DNA from: Cylicocyclus nassatus
Taxonomy: Eukaryota > Nematoda > Chromadorea > Rhabditida > Strongylidae
Direction: 5' to 3'
DNA length: 64,000 nucleotides
Assembly (NCBI GenBank): GCA_958299035.1
Contig: CATQJL010000223.1
Span: 2,350,359-2,414,358, forward strand
The notes under the pieces are model-generated. The model was not told the origin of the DNA, did no database searches, and saw only the letters and a program-made list of their open reading frames with translations. The number at the start of each line of letters is the position of its first letter. Positions within the stretch are counted from its first letter, which is position 1. Below, in pieces: positions 47,279 to 58,879 of the stretch. A program made the translations under genes and the position numbers.

Positions 47279-47619
47279 CCTTGTAATTTTTTTGGAAATC
47301 TTGCGACAACCACTGCTACGCAATGCCGGCATTCTGCAAGCGTCGAGACGAACACGACGAATATGGCTAGGCGCACTTGGCAGCCAAAGGACGGCCCCCA
47401 AGATTGAATGGGATCTGTTTGATGAGTGTAAGCCGAAGAACTTGTGATCTCTTAATCTAGCTCATTCATAATTTGCAGAGAACTGCAATGCCTCGTGTTC
47501 GGACTTGGAGACGATGCCAAACAACTATCTTGTGTTGCGCAAACAGGTATGTCTAAGACCTCTCGTGATTTTTTTTGCCTGGGTTTATATTTCTAGTGAT
47601 TGATGTTCCTGCCTCTTGA
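47279..47619 (+). CDS. 3' exons of an unidentified gene
   Basis: Three plus-strand exons join in one frame: 47279-47425 (...GALGSQRTAPKIEWDLFD, donor GA|GTGTAAG), 47479-47546 (acceptor AATTTGCAG, reading ELQCLVFGLGDDAKQLSC, donor ACAG|GTATGT) and 47597-47619 (acceptor ATTTCTAG, VIDVPAS then TGA). Phases 2 and 1 are respected, introns are 53 and 50 nt. Base composition is less A+T-rich than its flanks. The 5' limit is uncertain because a MITE-like repeat lies directly upstream and may have cut the gene off. Product unknown. Confidence 0.5.
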
Positions 47620-48117
47620 CGGACCATCGTACATAAGCATTCGCGTTGGATTACCACATCTATTTTGATCTCGTTCTTGCATGTTGTACATAACTCCTTT
47701 TCAAGAACTTTCTTGAAAAGGGGGTTTTTGAAAAGGTGTTAAGTACAACGTGCAAGAAACGTTATACTATTTGGAACTACAGATGCAACTACTGCTACCA
47801 AATACTTCTAAAAGGTTAAGAAATAATTAGTAGCAGTGGTTGCACCTGTAGTTTGTTTGCTGTTTTCTGAGAACTCGAATAGCTTAAAGCTGGAGTTTTG
47901 AATTGGTGAAGTGTGCGAAAGTCGCGCATTTGACTGTCTCTCCCTCCCCTCTTCATTCACACTGCCTATTTCACCTTGCATGGTCGTCATTCTTCTTTTG
48001 AGTTTCCTTGAAGTCTTTCCATGTTGGATTCTGAAGTATAGTTTGGTCATATGTTCTCGGTGCTTTCCGAGTGCATAGAAATGATTTTTTCCCGGGAAGA
48101 AATCATTCTCATGCATT

Positions 48118-49120
48118 CAGAAAGGGGAAATCATCAGGTGGGTGCAGAAATTCGTTAGCCATTTTTTCAAATAATCATAAATTCTTTTTTACCTGATGGA
48201 TTTTCTCCAGTTTACATCCATCCGAAAGAGAAAACCATACTTCTTACAGCACTACCTTTGCCATGAATTGGCATAAGAAAGTTTGAGAGACGGATGTAGT
48301 TGAACGAAATTACCAAGATACCAAGGTACTCAAGATTGGAATTTTTCAAGCAGGATCGCAAAAAATTTTGAAAGTATTTTTGTTCGATAGAAAAAATTTT
48401 GCTCTTTGCTATAGAACCTTTTTCACGAATCAAAACGAAAAAGATCGAGAGTTAGAAGCAAATAAAGAGAATTACTTCAGTTTTGCATTTTTTGAGCATG
48501 CTAAAAAGGGCCTAAAAGTGCTACAGCAGAAACCGAAACAGTCATAAGCATGGGTTTTATAGCCTTCTCTTCCTAGCTGAGCAAGTTTTGAGCTAATCGA
48601 GAGCAACTTGACTTCCCTGATTTTTTCGGATTTTCGGGTCTGCGTTTTTCAAGAAAATCAAAGTTGCTTTCGTTTAGCACGAAACTCGCTCAGCTAGGTC
48701 GTAAAACCCATAATTATGATTGTTTCGGTGTTTATTGTGACATATTTAGGCTTTTTTGAGCATGCTCAAAAATTGCAAAACGAAATAATTCTCTTTATTT
48801 GCTTCTAAATCTCGATCTTTTTCGTTTTGATACATGAAAAAGGTGTTTTAGCAAAGAGCAAAATTCTATCGAACAATACTTTCAGAATTCGTGACCTTGC
48901 TTGAAAAATGAAAATTTTGACTAATTTCATTTACATGCTTCTAACTCTCAAACTTTCTCATACCTATCTATGGCAAAGGTAATGCTGTAAAGAAGATGGA
49001 TTCCTCTTTTGAATGAATATAATGTCAAAGAGATCCATCTAGTCGAAAGCACGTTATAATTTTTCGAAAAACTGGTAAACAAACTTTTGCAGCCACCTTA
49101 TATTTTCATTTCTGAGTATT
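48118..49120. mobile_element. 1-kb foldback element
   Basis: Nearly full-length palindrome centred about 48625. Mirrored blocks include CAAAACGAAAAAGATCGAGA with GAAGCAAATAAAGAGAATTA, AGCTGAGCAAGTTTTGAG near the centre, TACCTTTGCCAT, and the outer GGTGGGTGCAGAAATTCGTT (left) with AACAAACTTTTGCAGCCACC (right). The arms are about 450 bp. No transposase motif in any ORF. Confidence 0.8.
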
Positions 49121-49934
49121 TCTGATCTCTAGTGAACAGTGACAACCAATATTCTTTTATCAGCATACACGATAAAGATGAGTAAAAATCAGCATTAAAT
49201 AATCAACACCATGCTTCTATATCGTTTGAAAAAGAAGACACAAGGCGATAGTTTCACTCGGTTTGATCGAAAAAATCACCAGTAGCACCCTAAATCAATA
49301 TAACACAAGATGTGCACAGAGTTTCAGCGCACCTGTTGAGAAGCAGGACCACTAACATGAGAGATGAGCACTGAGCAGCACCGATGGCCGCAGCATAGAT
49401 GTGATAGGTGGAGAAATTTCTCTGATCCCTTTTACTTTAGGGCCGGCATCTGGCTGACTCCTTTTACCTGAGGTTGAAACTAGAATCAAGGCATAACGAC
49501 AAAATCAAACATCTGTTACAATGACACTTTTTGTAGAAGGGAAACACCCAGCTGCTCTTCTTCTCAGTCATCAAGACTGCAAGAAATTATCGAATCAACA
49601 GCGTTTTGTTGAAAAAACGCATGATGAAGACCTTCTGGTCACTCAAAGTGGCGTTGCTAACGAAATATAATCAGATATTAAAAGGATGTCTGAGTCTTCA
49701 AATAATTAACATCGTATCAATGAACACACATTGTCTCAAGAAAGAGTTAAGGAAGAGTAGAAAATTTGGACTAGTTAGTGATGGATGCATGTTTCCTGAC
49801 AGTACCATACCTCCATTCACTAGAGAGTACAATAACAAATAAAAAAGCCGTTAAATCACTCATTTCTCAAGCTTTCGAATCATATAAATAAATTTGAAAA
49901 AGATTTTCTTGGTTTGAAAGGATAATTACCCGGA
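49121..49934. other. Intergenic, nothing recognised
   Basis: No supported exon; a 78-codon ORF at 49606 lacks context. Confidence 0.3.
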
Positions 49935-51850
49935 ATTGGCTGATATTGCAGCCACATAAAACTGCTCGTATCTCGCTTCACAGAAAAGCTAGGAAGAAAG
50001 AGACGATCTACATCGATTCCTCGTGTTCTTAGCTATCGAACGGTATATAAACTACTGGTATTGGTGCAGAAAGCTTTTCCACTGCAAAAAAGTCCGCTCT
50101 GGCGACCCATAGAAAGCCGGAGCGGGGTGGAGCAAGTTAGTGTTGAATATCTCCACCTCATTTTTAAAAAGCCACAAGTTTTTCACCCAACAACTTAAAA
50201 ACCATTGGAAAGCCCACGAAAAAGGGATTCGACGTAGACCGCCTCTTTTTCTCTAGCTCTTCTCTATCTAGAGATATAGGGCATACCAGCCACTATCGGT
50301 CATGGGTACCCAGAGGATGAGGCAGCGCGCGCGACGCGAGCGAAGAAGATTGCACTTGGGAGCGAAAGCTAGCCTTGTTCTTAGAGTCGTGCCGTTAATT
50401 TACCCCGTGTTTACCTTCTATTCTCTTGTTAGGCATCAGATCCCGTGCCTGTAACGATTGCTAACCATTTCAGGTGGTGGCGCTGTTCGAATGAAGAGTG
50501 ATCAAGCGGAGATGGCGAAGCGCATCTTTTGCTCATGCACAGCAGAAAATTATCATTCATTCTGAATTGAGGAGGCTCGAGCACGCTTTGCTCAAGCATG
50601 AGGAGAAAGTGTTATTGTTTTTCACCCCATTTGGTTGGTTTACTACTAAATATCGAAAGAGAAACATGGTCAAGTTTGTTAAACAATATGTGCAACGTTC
50701 TCAACTCTCCTAATCTCAAAATTGATACAGTCAAAGTGTCAAATTGGAGTCACAGTCACACAAAGCTTAACCTTTACCGTTTTGGAATAAAAGAAGTTTC
50801 AGAGTGCTCATGCTGCTTAAATCGCATGAAATACGGAAAACAAGATATTCCAACATGCAATCAAGCACGAAATGAAGTTCGACAGATACACGAAAGAAGT
50901 TTCTTTACAAATGAGCAAGAAATTCCGGAAAACAGCAATAATTCAACCCCAGCCACAGATCTACCAGCGACTTTCGCGCTCGGGCACTAATTTCGCTGCC
51001 CGCGTCGCGCCTTTGCAGCCTCATCCCGCGGGTACCCGCGACCGATGGTGGTTGGCATGCCCTATACATCGCATTTTAGCTAAAACATGTGTGTTTTTGT
51101 CAAGAAATTCTTGCGTGAAGAATGAATGAAGGTGCCTGATTGTCTAACAGTATCACAGAGCAACACCTTGCCAGTAAACGTAGACCGTCTCTTTTTTTCT
51201 ATCTTTGTCCTTTTTTCCAAAAATGAAGCACAAAATAATTAAACAAAATTAGCTGGTGAGTACGCGTATAAAATTGCTCGTATCTCTCTTCACAAAGAAG
51301 CTATGGAAAAAGAGACGGTCTACGTCGATTCTCCATGATCTCGGCTTTGAATGATATAAAGCATATTAGGGCTTTTTCGCTTCCCGATCCCTAAAAAGCA
51401 TTTGCTCCGGTCACCGAGAAAAGCCAATACATGGGGGAGCTGGGTGAAGCAAGTTAATAGTACCCTAATTTCACGCGTATAAGGCGCACTTTTTTGATTT
51501 TTCAAGCGAGCCGCTCAGCCCCTTCACTGTGTTTCGGAAAAAGATCCTTATACCGCACAATTCTCTTGAGCAATATACAGCACGTTATAGGGTCCTTTAG
51601 TTGTAAAGTCCTTTGGCGTATCTGGGCTGGTCAATTTTAGAAAAAAATCCTCCGCGCCTTATACGCGTGAAATTAGGGTAATTATCTCCACGCCATTTTC
51701 AAAAACTGGCAAGTTTTTTTCGCTCAGCAGTCTATATACCATTCTAAATCTCAGGAAAAGCAAATTCGACTCAGACAGCTGACTTCTTTCTAGCCCCCCC
51801 CCCCCCTCTACCGAGAGATACACTGCATTTTATCTGAAATCATGTCCATT
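49935..51850. repeat. Composite direct and inverted repeat
   Basis: Block A1 (49935-50345) is repeated directly as A2 (51255-51850): CTCGTATCTC..CTTCACA, GAGACGRTCTACRTCGATTC, GGAGC..GGGTGRAGCAAGTTA, ATCTCCACCTCATTTT. A2 is interrupted by a MITE at 51463. A1's right part (GGGCATACCAGCCACTATCG, GGGTACCCAGAGGATGAGGC) is also inverted at 51015-51075, so arms enclose about 650 bp holding an unexplained 130-codon plus ORF (50598-50990). Confidence 0.7.
51463..51678. mobile_element. Palindromic MITE, TA|CCCTAATTTCACGCG
   Basis: TIRs of about 28 bp (CCCTAATTTCACGCGTATAA then GGCGCA) with TA on each side. It interrupts block A2 between GCAAGTTAATAG and ATTATCTCCAC, while block A1 reads GCAAGTTAGTGTTGAATATC without it. 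This gives an in-window empty site and confirms a TA duplication. Confidence 0.92.
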
Positions 51851-52915
51851 TTCAACAGCACATTTCTGCCAAACGAAGACCTAATCACAGCTCGTTATCT
51901 ATCTATGCCTTTCTATGAAGAGGAATTGCAGGTAGTAGACTTGCAAGACACAAAATGGAGTTATTCGCAAACGCATCTTCAAAACTAGGGTTGCAAAGAT
52001 GAAGTGTTTTAAAGAAGAGCCCTGCTCCAATTGTAATTAATCGCTTTTAAGGGCTAATCTACGGTCACTCAGTATATTTTAATTTGAATTGTCTAAAGTT
52101 CGACACAACTCGAGCGGTAAAAGTTCTCATTCTAGTAGGAGCTATCAGAGGGCACAAAATTTACTCAATGACAAGAAAAGTTGCGGGATGACAGGCAGTT
52201 TCAATAATCAATCGTCTATTCGCTCATAATCATCTTTTGATTTGCTAGAAGCTTTTTCCTCAAAGTCTTTATGAAAAAAAATTTTTTTTTGGGTAAAGGT
52301 AGAGACAGTGCTTCACCTTTCCTCTCAGAGGCGTTTTAGGATAAAATTACCTCCAAGTTTGTTCCCCAAATAATTCTCCAATTTAATGAAAACAACAAAA
52401 TTTAACAGAAAAAAAGGAACCTTTTCTACTTGGAATCCACTTGTCTTTATCGCATAAAGTGGTATCATCCTGAATTCCGTGGCGGACAAACTCAAAGCAG
52501 TGGCAGATTGTGAACTACTATATGTTGCTATTCTAAATTTGATATGGCGATTACTACTTTAAGAATACTCATTCACATCCATACGAATCATTGCGAAGAT
52601 TGTATTAGTCATCCTGAAAGTTTTTCCGTTTTATAGGCTTCTGATATTGGTGCCATGCCGAAAAGGTGTCATAGGGCTGATTACTCATAGCCATTTGGCT
52701 CATTCCACCATTGTAGTCTTGATGCTGAAGAATAAAAAGTTAACCATCCTTCTATCAAATTTTAGTGGGAGAGGAGGGGAAACCCGCGTGACCTTTTACG
52801 AAAAAGCCATCTATCGTCCTGATGTCATATTTTAAGGATACTGTAGAAATATTGCGGTAATATCGTGGTGAAATTTCAATGAAGAATTTGTATGGGTATG
52901 ATACATTGTTCACAT
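51851..52915. other. Intergenic, nothing recognised
   Basis: No supported gene or element. Confidence 0.3.
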
Positions 52916-52919
52916 GAAG

Positions 52920-53174
52920 GTTTCGATGAGGACGTAGGGTAGATGTCGAAAATGTCGATGAGGACGTAGGGTAGATGTACTACCATGGGGATGAATTTCC
53001 CGCAAAGTTTTGCACATTTCATTCAATGAAATGTCCCAAACTTTGCGGGAATTGCGAATTGCAGGCAGAGGTGACTTTTGGAAAATGCAAAAGAAGTCCT
53101 CCTTGACTTTCCCTAAATTTTTTTAGGATTTTGGTTTCGGGAAGTCTCCTTCTCGAAACCAGAATCCTAAAAAA
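52920..53174. repeat. Short tandem repeat and two hairpins
   Basis: TCGATGAGGACGTAGGGTAG occurs twice about 28 bp apart (52922 and 52950). TTCCCGCAAAGTTTTG..CATTTCATT pairs with AATGAAATG..CAAACTTTGCGGGAA (about 52998-53052). A third structure has arms 53119-53139 (TTTTTTAGGATTTTGGTTTC) and 53154-53174 around a 14-nt loop, with one mismatch, roughly the shape of a small-RNA precursor. Confidence 0.75.
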
Positions 53175-53478
53175 TATCTCCAAAAAAACGAAAAATTGAT
53201 AAGAAAAACGTCGCAACTCTTCTGTCTTTTCTGCCGCAAAAACGAAACCCCTTTTGCTTTTTGTCAACTGTATCCAGCTTGTTTATAAGCCACCTATGCC
53301 GAGCTCTGATTGCAAGACTGAGGAGATTGCATCGCATCTTCCTGAAAATTCTTTTCTGAATGTAGAAATCAACAACATTATTGTATGCAGTTTTCTGTTC
53401 AACTCTTTCATCGCTGCCTCACCGTGGTCTATTGCTTCATAGCTCTCTATCATCTAACGCAAAGTTTACGATATTCTA

Positions 53479-55884
53479 TAGGGTAACCGAATATTGACTA
53501 CACGCTTTTTAATCGTTAATATTTCTCTTCTCTCAAAGTCTTTTGCTTAGCTTCGGGTACATTCCAAAGTTGCCTTCAACTTTGATTAACGGTAGATAGC
53601 AAATCAAGGATCGCTCTCCATTACCGTGTGGTGTAGAAACTTCGAGCACACAGCAGCATCGTGAAATAGGCCGTTTGAGTAAAAAGTTCCAAAAAAATCT
53701 CGAAAGATGTACAATACCGCTCTGAAAAACAGACGCGAATGGATGGACATGTAGCGACATGTCGCTACATGTATGGACATGTCGCTACATGTATGGACAT
53801 CACCGTCGCGTGGCTATCTCGTTTCAGAGTGGACGAATTCTGAACCCAAAGCCACCATTCGATTCCGCTCGATGCGGAGAATCTTCTGAAATAAGTGGGG
53901 CTTCTATATTCCGTTTCCAGTTTTCTCAAATTCTTCGGCGGAGCTTCCTTTAGCGACATAAAAGATTCCACTAATTACTATCCGATAATACTGTTCTTGT
54001 AGATTATTGTGCGCTAAAAAATACGCTCAGACTTCTATCCCAAGGAGATAGAAACGTTGGTGAATTCTGGAAAAACCACGCGTTTTGACATTCTAACTCG
54101 CCATAACTTCCTTCGGAATAAGTATATTTCGAATCCGAAAACAGTACTGTGCTCAGCTCATTAAGGCGATCTTCTAATAGCATGCCCTTGATATTTCGAT
54201 TTCAGAATTCTTGAATCTTTCTGCGGACTTCTTCTTCTTTCTTCTTGAATCTTTCTTCTCTTTGCGAAGATGTAAAGCAGCTTGCATTGTCCCGAGTAAA
54301 TTCCAGCAAGGACCTTTCGATAGTACCTTTTTGTGGATCATGATCCCCTAAATAGTAGCCGCAGATTTCTTTTCAAAAGAAATAGAAGGGCTGGTGAAAT
54401 GGGGAAAAATCTTGTCGTCCCAAATTCTACTCGCCATAGCCCTAGAATACGACTATTTTGCTATGCAGATGTGAGTTTTGAAATCAACAGGTCGGATAAC
54501 CTCTATGAGCAAGTTTTCCGACATGTTCGGGTTATTTCATTTTTTCTCGTTTTACGCTCTTGGAAGCTCGCCGATGGATTTTTGTCAAAATGTTGATGCT
54601 CTTGAATTGTAGGGAAACTTTGCTTATAGAGGTTCTCAAACACGCTCTTTACGAAAATCGTGGTCTTTCGGAATTACAGGGTCTTTTTGGAGAGATACGG
54701 TGAGGTGACTGTAACTGCATCACGAAAGTGCGTAAATTTGCCCGCACTTCTCGCCCATCTGTCAGAAGACTTGCCTGCTTTCTTTTCTAAGTCAAAGTTA
54801 CTAGAAACTGTGCTATCGAATGGTGCATGATTTAGGCTCCAATCTATAAAAATCGCCAAGTTACGAGCCTACGAAAACACGTCCTCATGAATATGCGATT
54901 TTTACATTTTGGGCAATATTCATGAGGACGTGTTTTCGTAATCTCGTAACTCAGCGATTTTTATAGACTGGAGCCTAAGTCATGCACCATTCGATGGCAC
55001 AGTTCCTAGTAACTTTGACTTAGAAAAGCAAGCAGGCAAGTTTCGTGACAGACACGGAACTCAGACTTCTTTCCCTTGGGAAAAAAGTCTGAGCGTATTT
55101 TAGCGCACAATAATCTACAAAAACAGTATTATCGAACAGTACTTAGTGGAATCTTCTATGTTGGAGAGGCGCTGCCTCACATATTCGCTAAATGAGCTCC
55201 GCAGAAGAATTTGAGAAAGCCGGAAACGGAATATCGAAGACATCATACCCCCCTTCCAATACATCAGAAGGTTCTCCGCGCCGAGCTGAATCGAATGGTG
55301 GCTTTGGGTTCAGAATTCGTCTACTCTGAAGCGAGATATGGGCACGCGACGGTGGTGTCCATACATGTAGCGACATGTCCATACATGTCGATACAGTCCA
55401 TACATTCGCGTCTATTTTTCAAAAAATGTGAGGGGTATTGTATAGCAAGATTTAGACAGCTGGCTTCAAGAAACGACCTTTTACGAGTTTTCAAGCATTT
55501 TGAGTAGTTTAATCGCATTCTGAAAACACTGAAAAAATACTAGATTTACCTGGCATAACGGCATAACTTTACCTGGCATACTAGATTTACCTGGCATAAA
55601 AAACATTACGGTAAATGCGAACTTTATATTTAAAATTAGCATCAAAATTTAGCCTAATGATGAAGTTCTCAGCTTATTGAGCATCCATTCTGGGGCAAAA
55701 TGGAGCCATGATGGCTCAAAGCCCTCTTCAAAGTGCCTGCCGTAATCCTACAGCAATGAACAGTGATGGATGATTTGCTCTATTGCAAACTTGCGGCTCG
55801 CTCCACTAAGCGTACTTAAAGCAAAAAAACACTGTAGGAAAAGAGTTATTGACGGTCAAAAATGTTTACTTTGGGGACACCCTG
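53479..55884. mobile_element. MITE M3, split by foldback F2
   Basis: The left end (TATAGGGTAACCGAAT, degraded) and right end TTGGGGACACCCTG|TA match M2 in reverse, and both flanks match M2's flanks. Internal landmarks TTAATATTTCTCTTCTCTC (left) and GAGTTATTGACGGTCAAAAA (right) are those of the family. About 1.7 kb of F2 separates the halves. Confidence 0.8.
53712..55440. mobile_element. Foldback element F2, TA|CAATACC termini
   Basis: Left TA|CAATACCGCTC, right GAGGGGTATTG|TA. Inside lie GACGCGAATG...ATTCGCGTC, GGACATGTAGCGACATGTC-type tracts at both ends, CTTTGGGTTCAGAATTCG mirrored, then the unit with CGCCATAACTTCCTTCGG (54110), present on the left arm only. The centre is about 54905 (TCATGAATATGCG..CAATATTCATGA). 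It belongs with F1. The right arm lacks about 650 bp that the left arm has. M2 provides the empty site. Confidence 0.88.
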
Positions 55885-55928
55885 TACATCGCATGCTTTT
55901 GGGAATGTGAACGCTGCGTAATTGCAGA

Positions 55929-57242
55929 CACAGGTGCGATAAGGTGAGAATGACTCCTCCAGGGTGAAGGGGGTCATAGCGGTCGCAGCCCCTTCGGGTG
56001 AAGGGTGTTTCAATTGATCAAGAAAACATACGGAATACTTTGAAAATATGCACTCTGCTCGTATCTTATGTTCAGCTGTGGACTACTGAGTACCTGATTA
56101 AAATGAAGCTTTAATTTTTAAGCATTTACGAATTTTCTAAAAGAAGAAAATCGTAACTTCTGTAGATGAAAAGCAACGTCGGCAAGGAAAATATTTTTAA
56201 AAACCAATTTCTTTTCCGCTTTTAGAGAATATATAGTTTGCCTGGAGTCTGTTGAAAAAGTGCCTGGTGAAGAGTGTGGGTAGTGATTTCTGGATATTTT
56301 CGAGTTCTTAACATAAAAAAATTCATAACTTTCGTAGATGAACATATTGTACGCCGTGATGGTTGCCATTGGAACCGCCTCATTTTCCGCTTTCAGAAAA
56401 TATACACAATGTCTGGAGTCTGTTAATAAAAGTGCCTGGGTGAAGGGTGTCCTAGTGAATTGTGGAGATTTTCGAATTTTAACATAAAAAATTCATAACT
56501 TTTGTAGATGAACATTTTGTACGCCGTGATAATCAGCACTGGAACCGCCTCGTCCTCCGCTTTTAGAAAATATATACTTTGACTGGAGTCCGTTAAAAAA
56601 AGTGCCGGGTGAAGGGTGGGTGAGACTTTTATAATGAGAGTGCTCAAGTAGACGTCTATTTACAATAGTAAAAAAGCCTGTACTTGAGCACTCCCATTAT
56701 AAAAGTCTCACCCACCCTTCACCCGGCACTTATTTAAACGGACCCTAGGCAAAGTATACATATTCCGAAAGCGGAGGACAAGATGGTTCCAATGGTGACC
56801 ATCATGGCGTACAAGAAGTTCATTTACAAAAGTTATGATTTTACGTTAAAAACTCGAAAGTCTCCAGAAATTACTGAACACACCCTTCACCAGGCAGTTT
56901 TTTGGATGGATCTGAAACAAACCATATATCATCTGGAAAAGGAAAACGAGGCGGTTCTAATGGTGATTACCTCGCCGTAAAAGATGTTCATCTACAAAAG
57001 TTATGATTTTTTTAATGTTAAAAACTCGAAAATGTCCAGAAATCATTACTCACACCCGTACCAAGCACTTTTTTCAACAGACTCCTCCTTTCCCAAACAT
57101 AAACAATTCACGTACAAATATCTCCTTTGCTTAACCCTACCTCACTGTTGATTTTTTCTCGGCTTTTGGTGAAGGGGGTCACCTTGGTCCCGGCTCAGGG
57201 GTGAAGAGGGGGTGAGAAAATTCTCACACTATCGCACCTGTG
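55929..57242. mobile_element. hAT-like foldback element with 8-bp TSD
   Basis: TIR CACAGGTGCGATA at the left and TATCGCACCTGTG at the right, flanked by ATTGCAGA on both sides (55921-55928, 57243-57250). The matching locus at 31.2 kb has a single GTTGCAGA. The arms are tandem units of about 190 bp (TTCATAACTTTTGTAGATG, CCGCTTTTAGAAAATATA, GTGCCGGGTGAAGGGTG), three on the left and about three mirrored on the right, around a centre near 56665. An 8-bp duplication fits hAT or P superfamilies. No transposase. Confidence 0.9.
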
Positions 57243-57860
57243 ATTGCAGATAAAGGATTCCACTGACACCTTGCAAAGTCTTTCCACAAGATGGTTATTT
57301 CAAAAAAAAACTTTTATCTTGAAAAGAGTGATTGTCAGGGTGGCAGTAATGTGGTTAAAACCATCGTCCTAGCTAACTATTCATAACACGATGTAACCGC
57401 AGCTTCACGTTGAAACCACGAGGTAACTGATCGGAATCTACTACGTGTCTGACAATTGTCTGATCAGAGCCCACAAATCGCCCAATTTAGTACACCTACA
57501 ATAACGAATTGAGCTCGCTACCCGCACAACATGTAGAGCTTACAATTGCAGATAATTGCAGATAAAGCATTCCACTGACACCTTACAAAGTCTATCCACA
57601 AGATGTTTATTTCAAAAAACTTTTATCTTGAAAAAGTGATTGTCAGGATGGTAATGATTTGGTTGAAACCATCGTTCTAATTAAGTACTCATAACACGAT
57701 GTAACCGCAGCTTCACATTGAAACCACGAGGTAACTGATCGGAATCTACGACGTGTCTGACAATTGTCTGATCAGAGCCCACAACTCGCCCAATTTAGTA
57801 CACCTACAATAACAAACTGAGCTCGCTACCCGCACCAACATGTAGCGCTTATTGTTAGAC
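57243..57860. repeat. 312-bp tandem duplication
   Basis: ATTGCAGATAAAGGATTCCA at 57243 and ATTGCAGATAAAGCATTCCA at 57555 start two similar units, each containing ACACGATGTAACCGCAGC, CCACGAGGTAACTGATCG and GAGCTCGCTACCCGCAC. The 31 kb copy of the locus has one unit only, so the duplication arose here. Confidence 0.88.
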
Positions 57861-57939
57861 AAGCAATCGCATCAATGCGGCCTTCAGTCATTTCGATTAT
57901 ACTTGAGTCCGGATAGAATAGAAATTCGATCATTCAAAT

Positions 57940-58095
57940 AAAACATTCGAACACATTCGCATTCGAAATTCGATATTCGGAGTTTTTCCAATTTCGAATA
58001 TTATTTGAAACTCGAATAATTGAGAAAACAAGGCTTCGAATAAAATTCGAAAACTCAAATAATCAAAAAAAAAAGGTTCGAATAAAATTCATGTT
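57940..58095. repeat. ATTCGAA-rich short tandem repeat
   Basis: Many ATTCGAA words and a near-duplicate CTTCGAATAAAATTCGAAAA segment of about 35 bp, with A-runs. Confidence 0.7.
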
Positions 58096-58309
58096 CGCAC
58101 TGCTATTGGCACCAATTCAGCAAAAAAGCTATCAAATTCAAGCTTATGTTCCGAGTTCATATACTGGAAATGTGTTGACATGCTGTTTCTCTTTCTTTGC
58201 ATTGCTCACGCTTTTGGTACGCAAAGGTCCACAACAATGAGCACTCTTGTAAAACTCATGCTGCACAGCCGCCTCTGTTCTTTACCCTGAAAATTTTTCG
58301 ATAGTTGTA

Positions 58310-58597
58310 TAGGGACCTGCATGATCGCAAGAGTCGGACGTGCGCACGATCATTGCGCTGCGCATGTCAGATGTCCGCCCCAAGACTCAGGTAGGCGCCA
58401 GACTTACCCTGTTCAACAGGTTCATTTGGTTCACCCCTCTGCTATTGGTCAGTGCATTTATTTCACCAATAGCGATTGAGTGATGCGGACGAACCGGTTA
58501 AACAGGAAACAGGATATGGCACCTGCCTCAATGGCATTACACGTGCGCGGCGCAATGGCCGTACGCACGTCCGACTCTCGCGTCGTGCAGGCCCCTA
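58310..58597. mobile_element. Palindromic MITE, TAGGGRCCTGCA termini
   Basis: TAGGGACCTGCATGATCGCA at the left is mirrored by TCGTGCAGGCCCCTA at the right, each next to TA. Inner mirrored blocks are AGAGTCGGACGTGCG, CAGGT..GCC, GGTTCATTTGGTTC / GACGAACCGG and GCTATTGGTCAGTGCATTTA. 288 bp, arms about 140 bp, no coding. Confidence 0.85.
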
Positions 58598-58879
58598 TAT
58601 TTTAATTAGGACACTGCAGCTGTAGTGGAGGATTAGACGATTGCTGAATTTTGCAGTTATATCACCTTGCGATAAAGTTTTGCTCAGTCGATAACGCATG
58701 ATAGTTCTGTTATCACAGCATCTAAGAATTTCACGAAGGCTTGCAGGCACTTTAACATCGGGAGCTATCAGCCTGTCAACTATGGTAAAGGCTAAAGCCG
58801 GAAGAAAGAGGTCTACATTGAGAAATGCGAGCTTTGATCATGATAGGCCCCGCACATACTTCAAGCCACAGTCGTACGC

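Noticed and set aside
50598..50990. 130-codon plus-strand ORF
   Set aside because: Lies between inverted repeat arms, has no splice or start context and no recognisable motif; could be chance.
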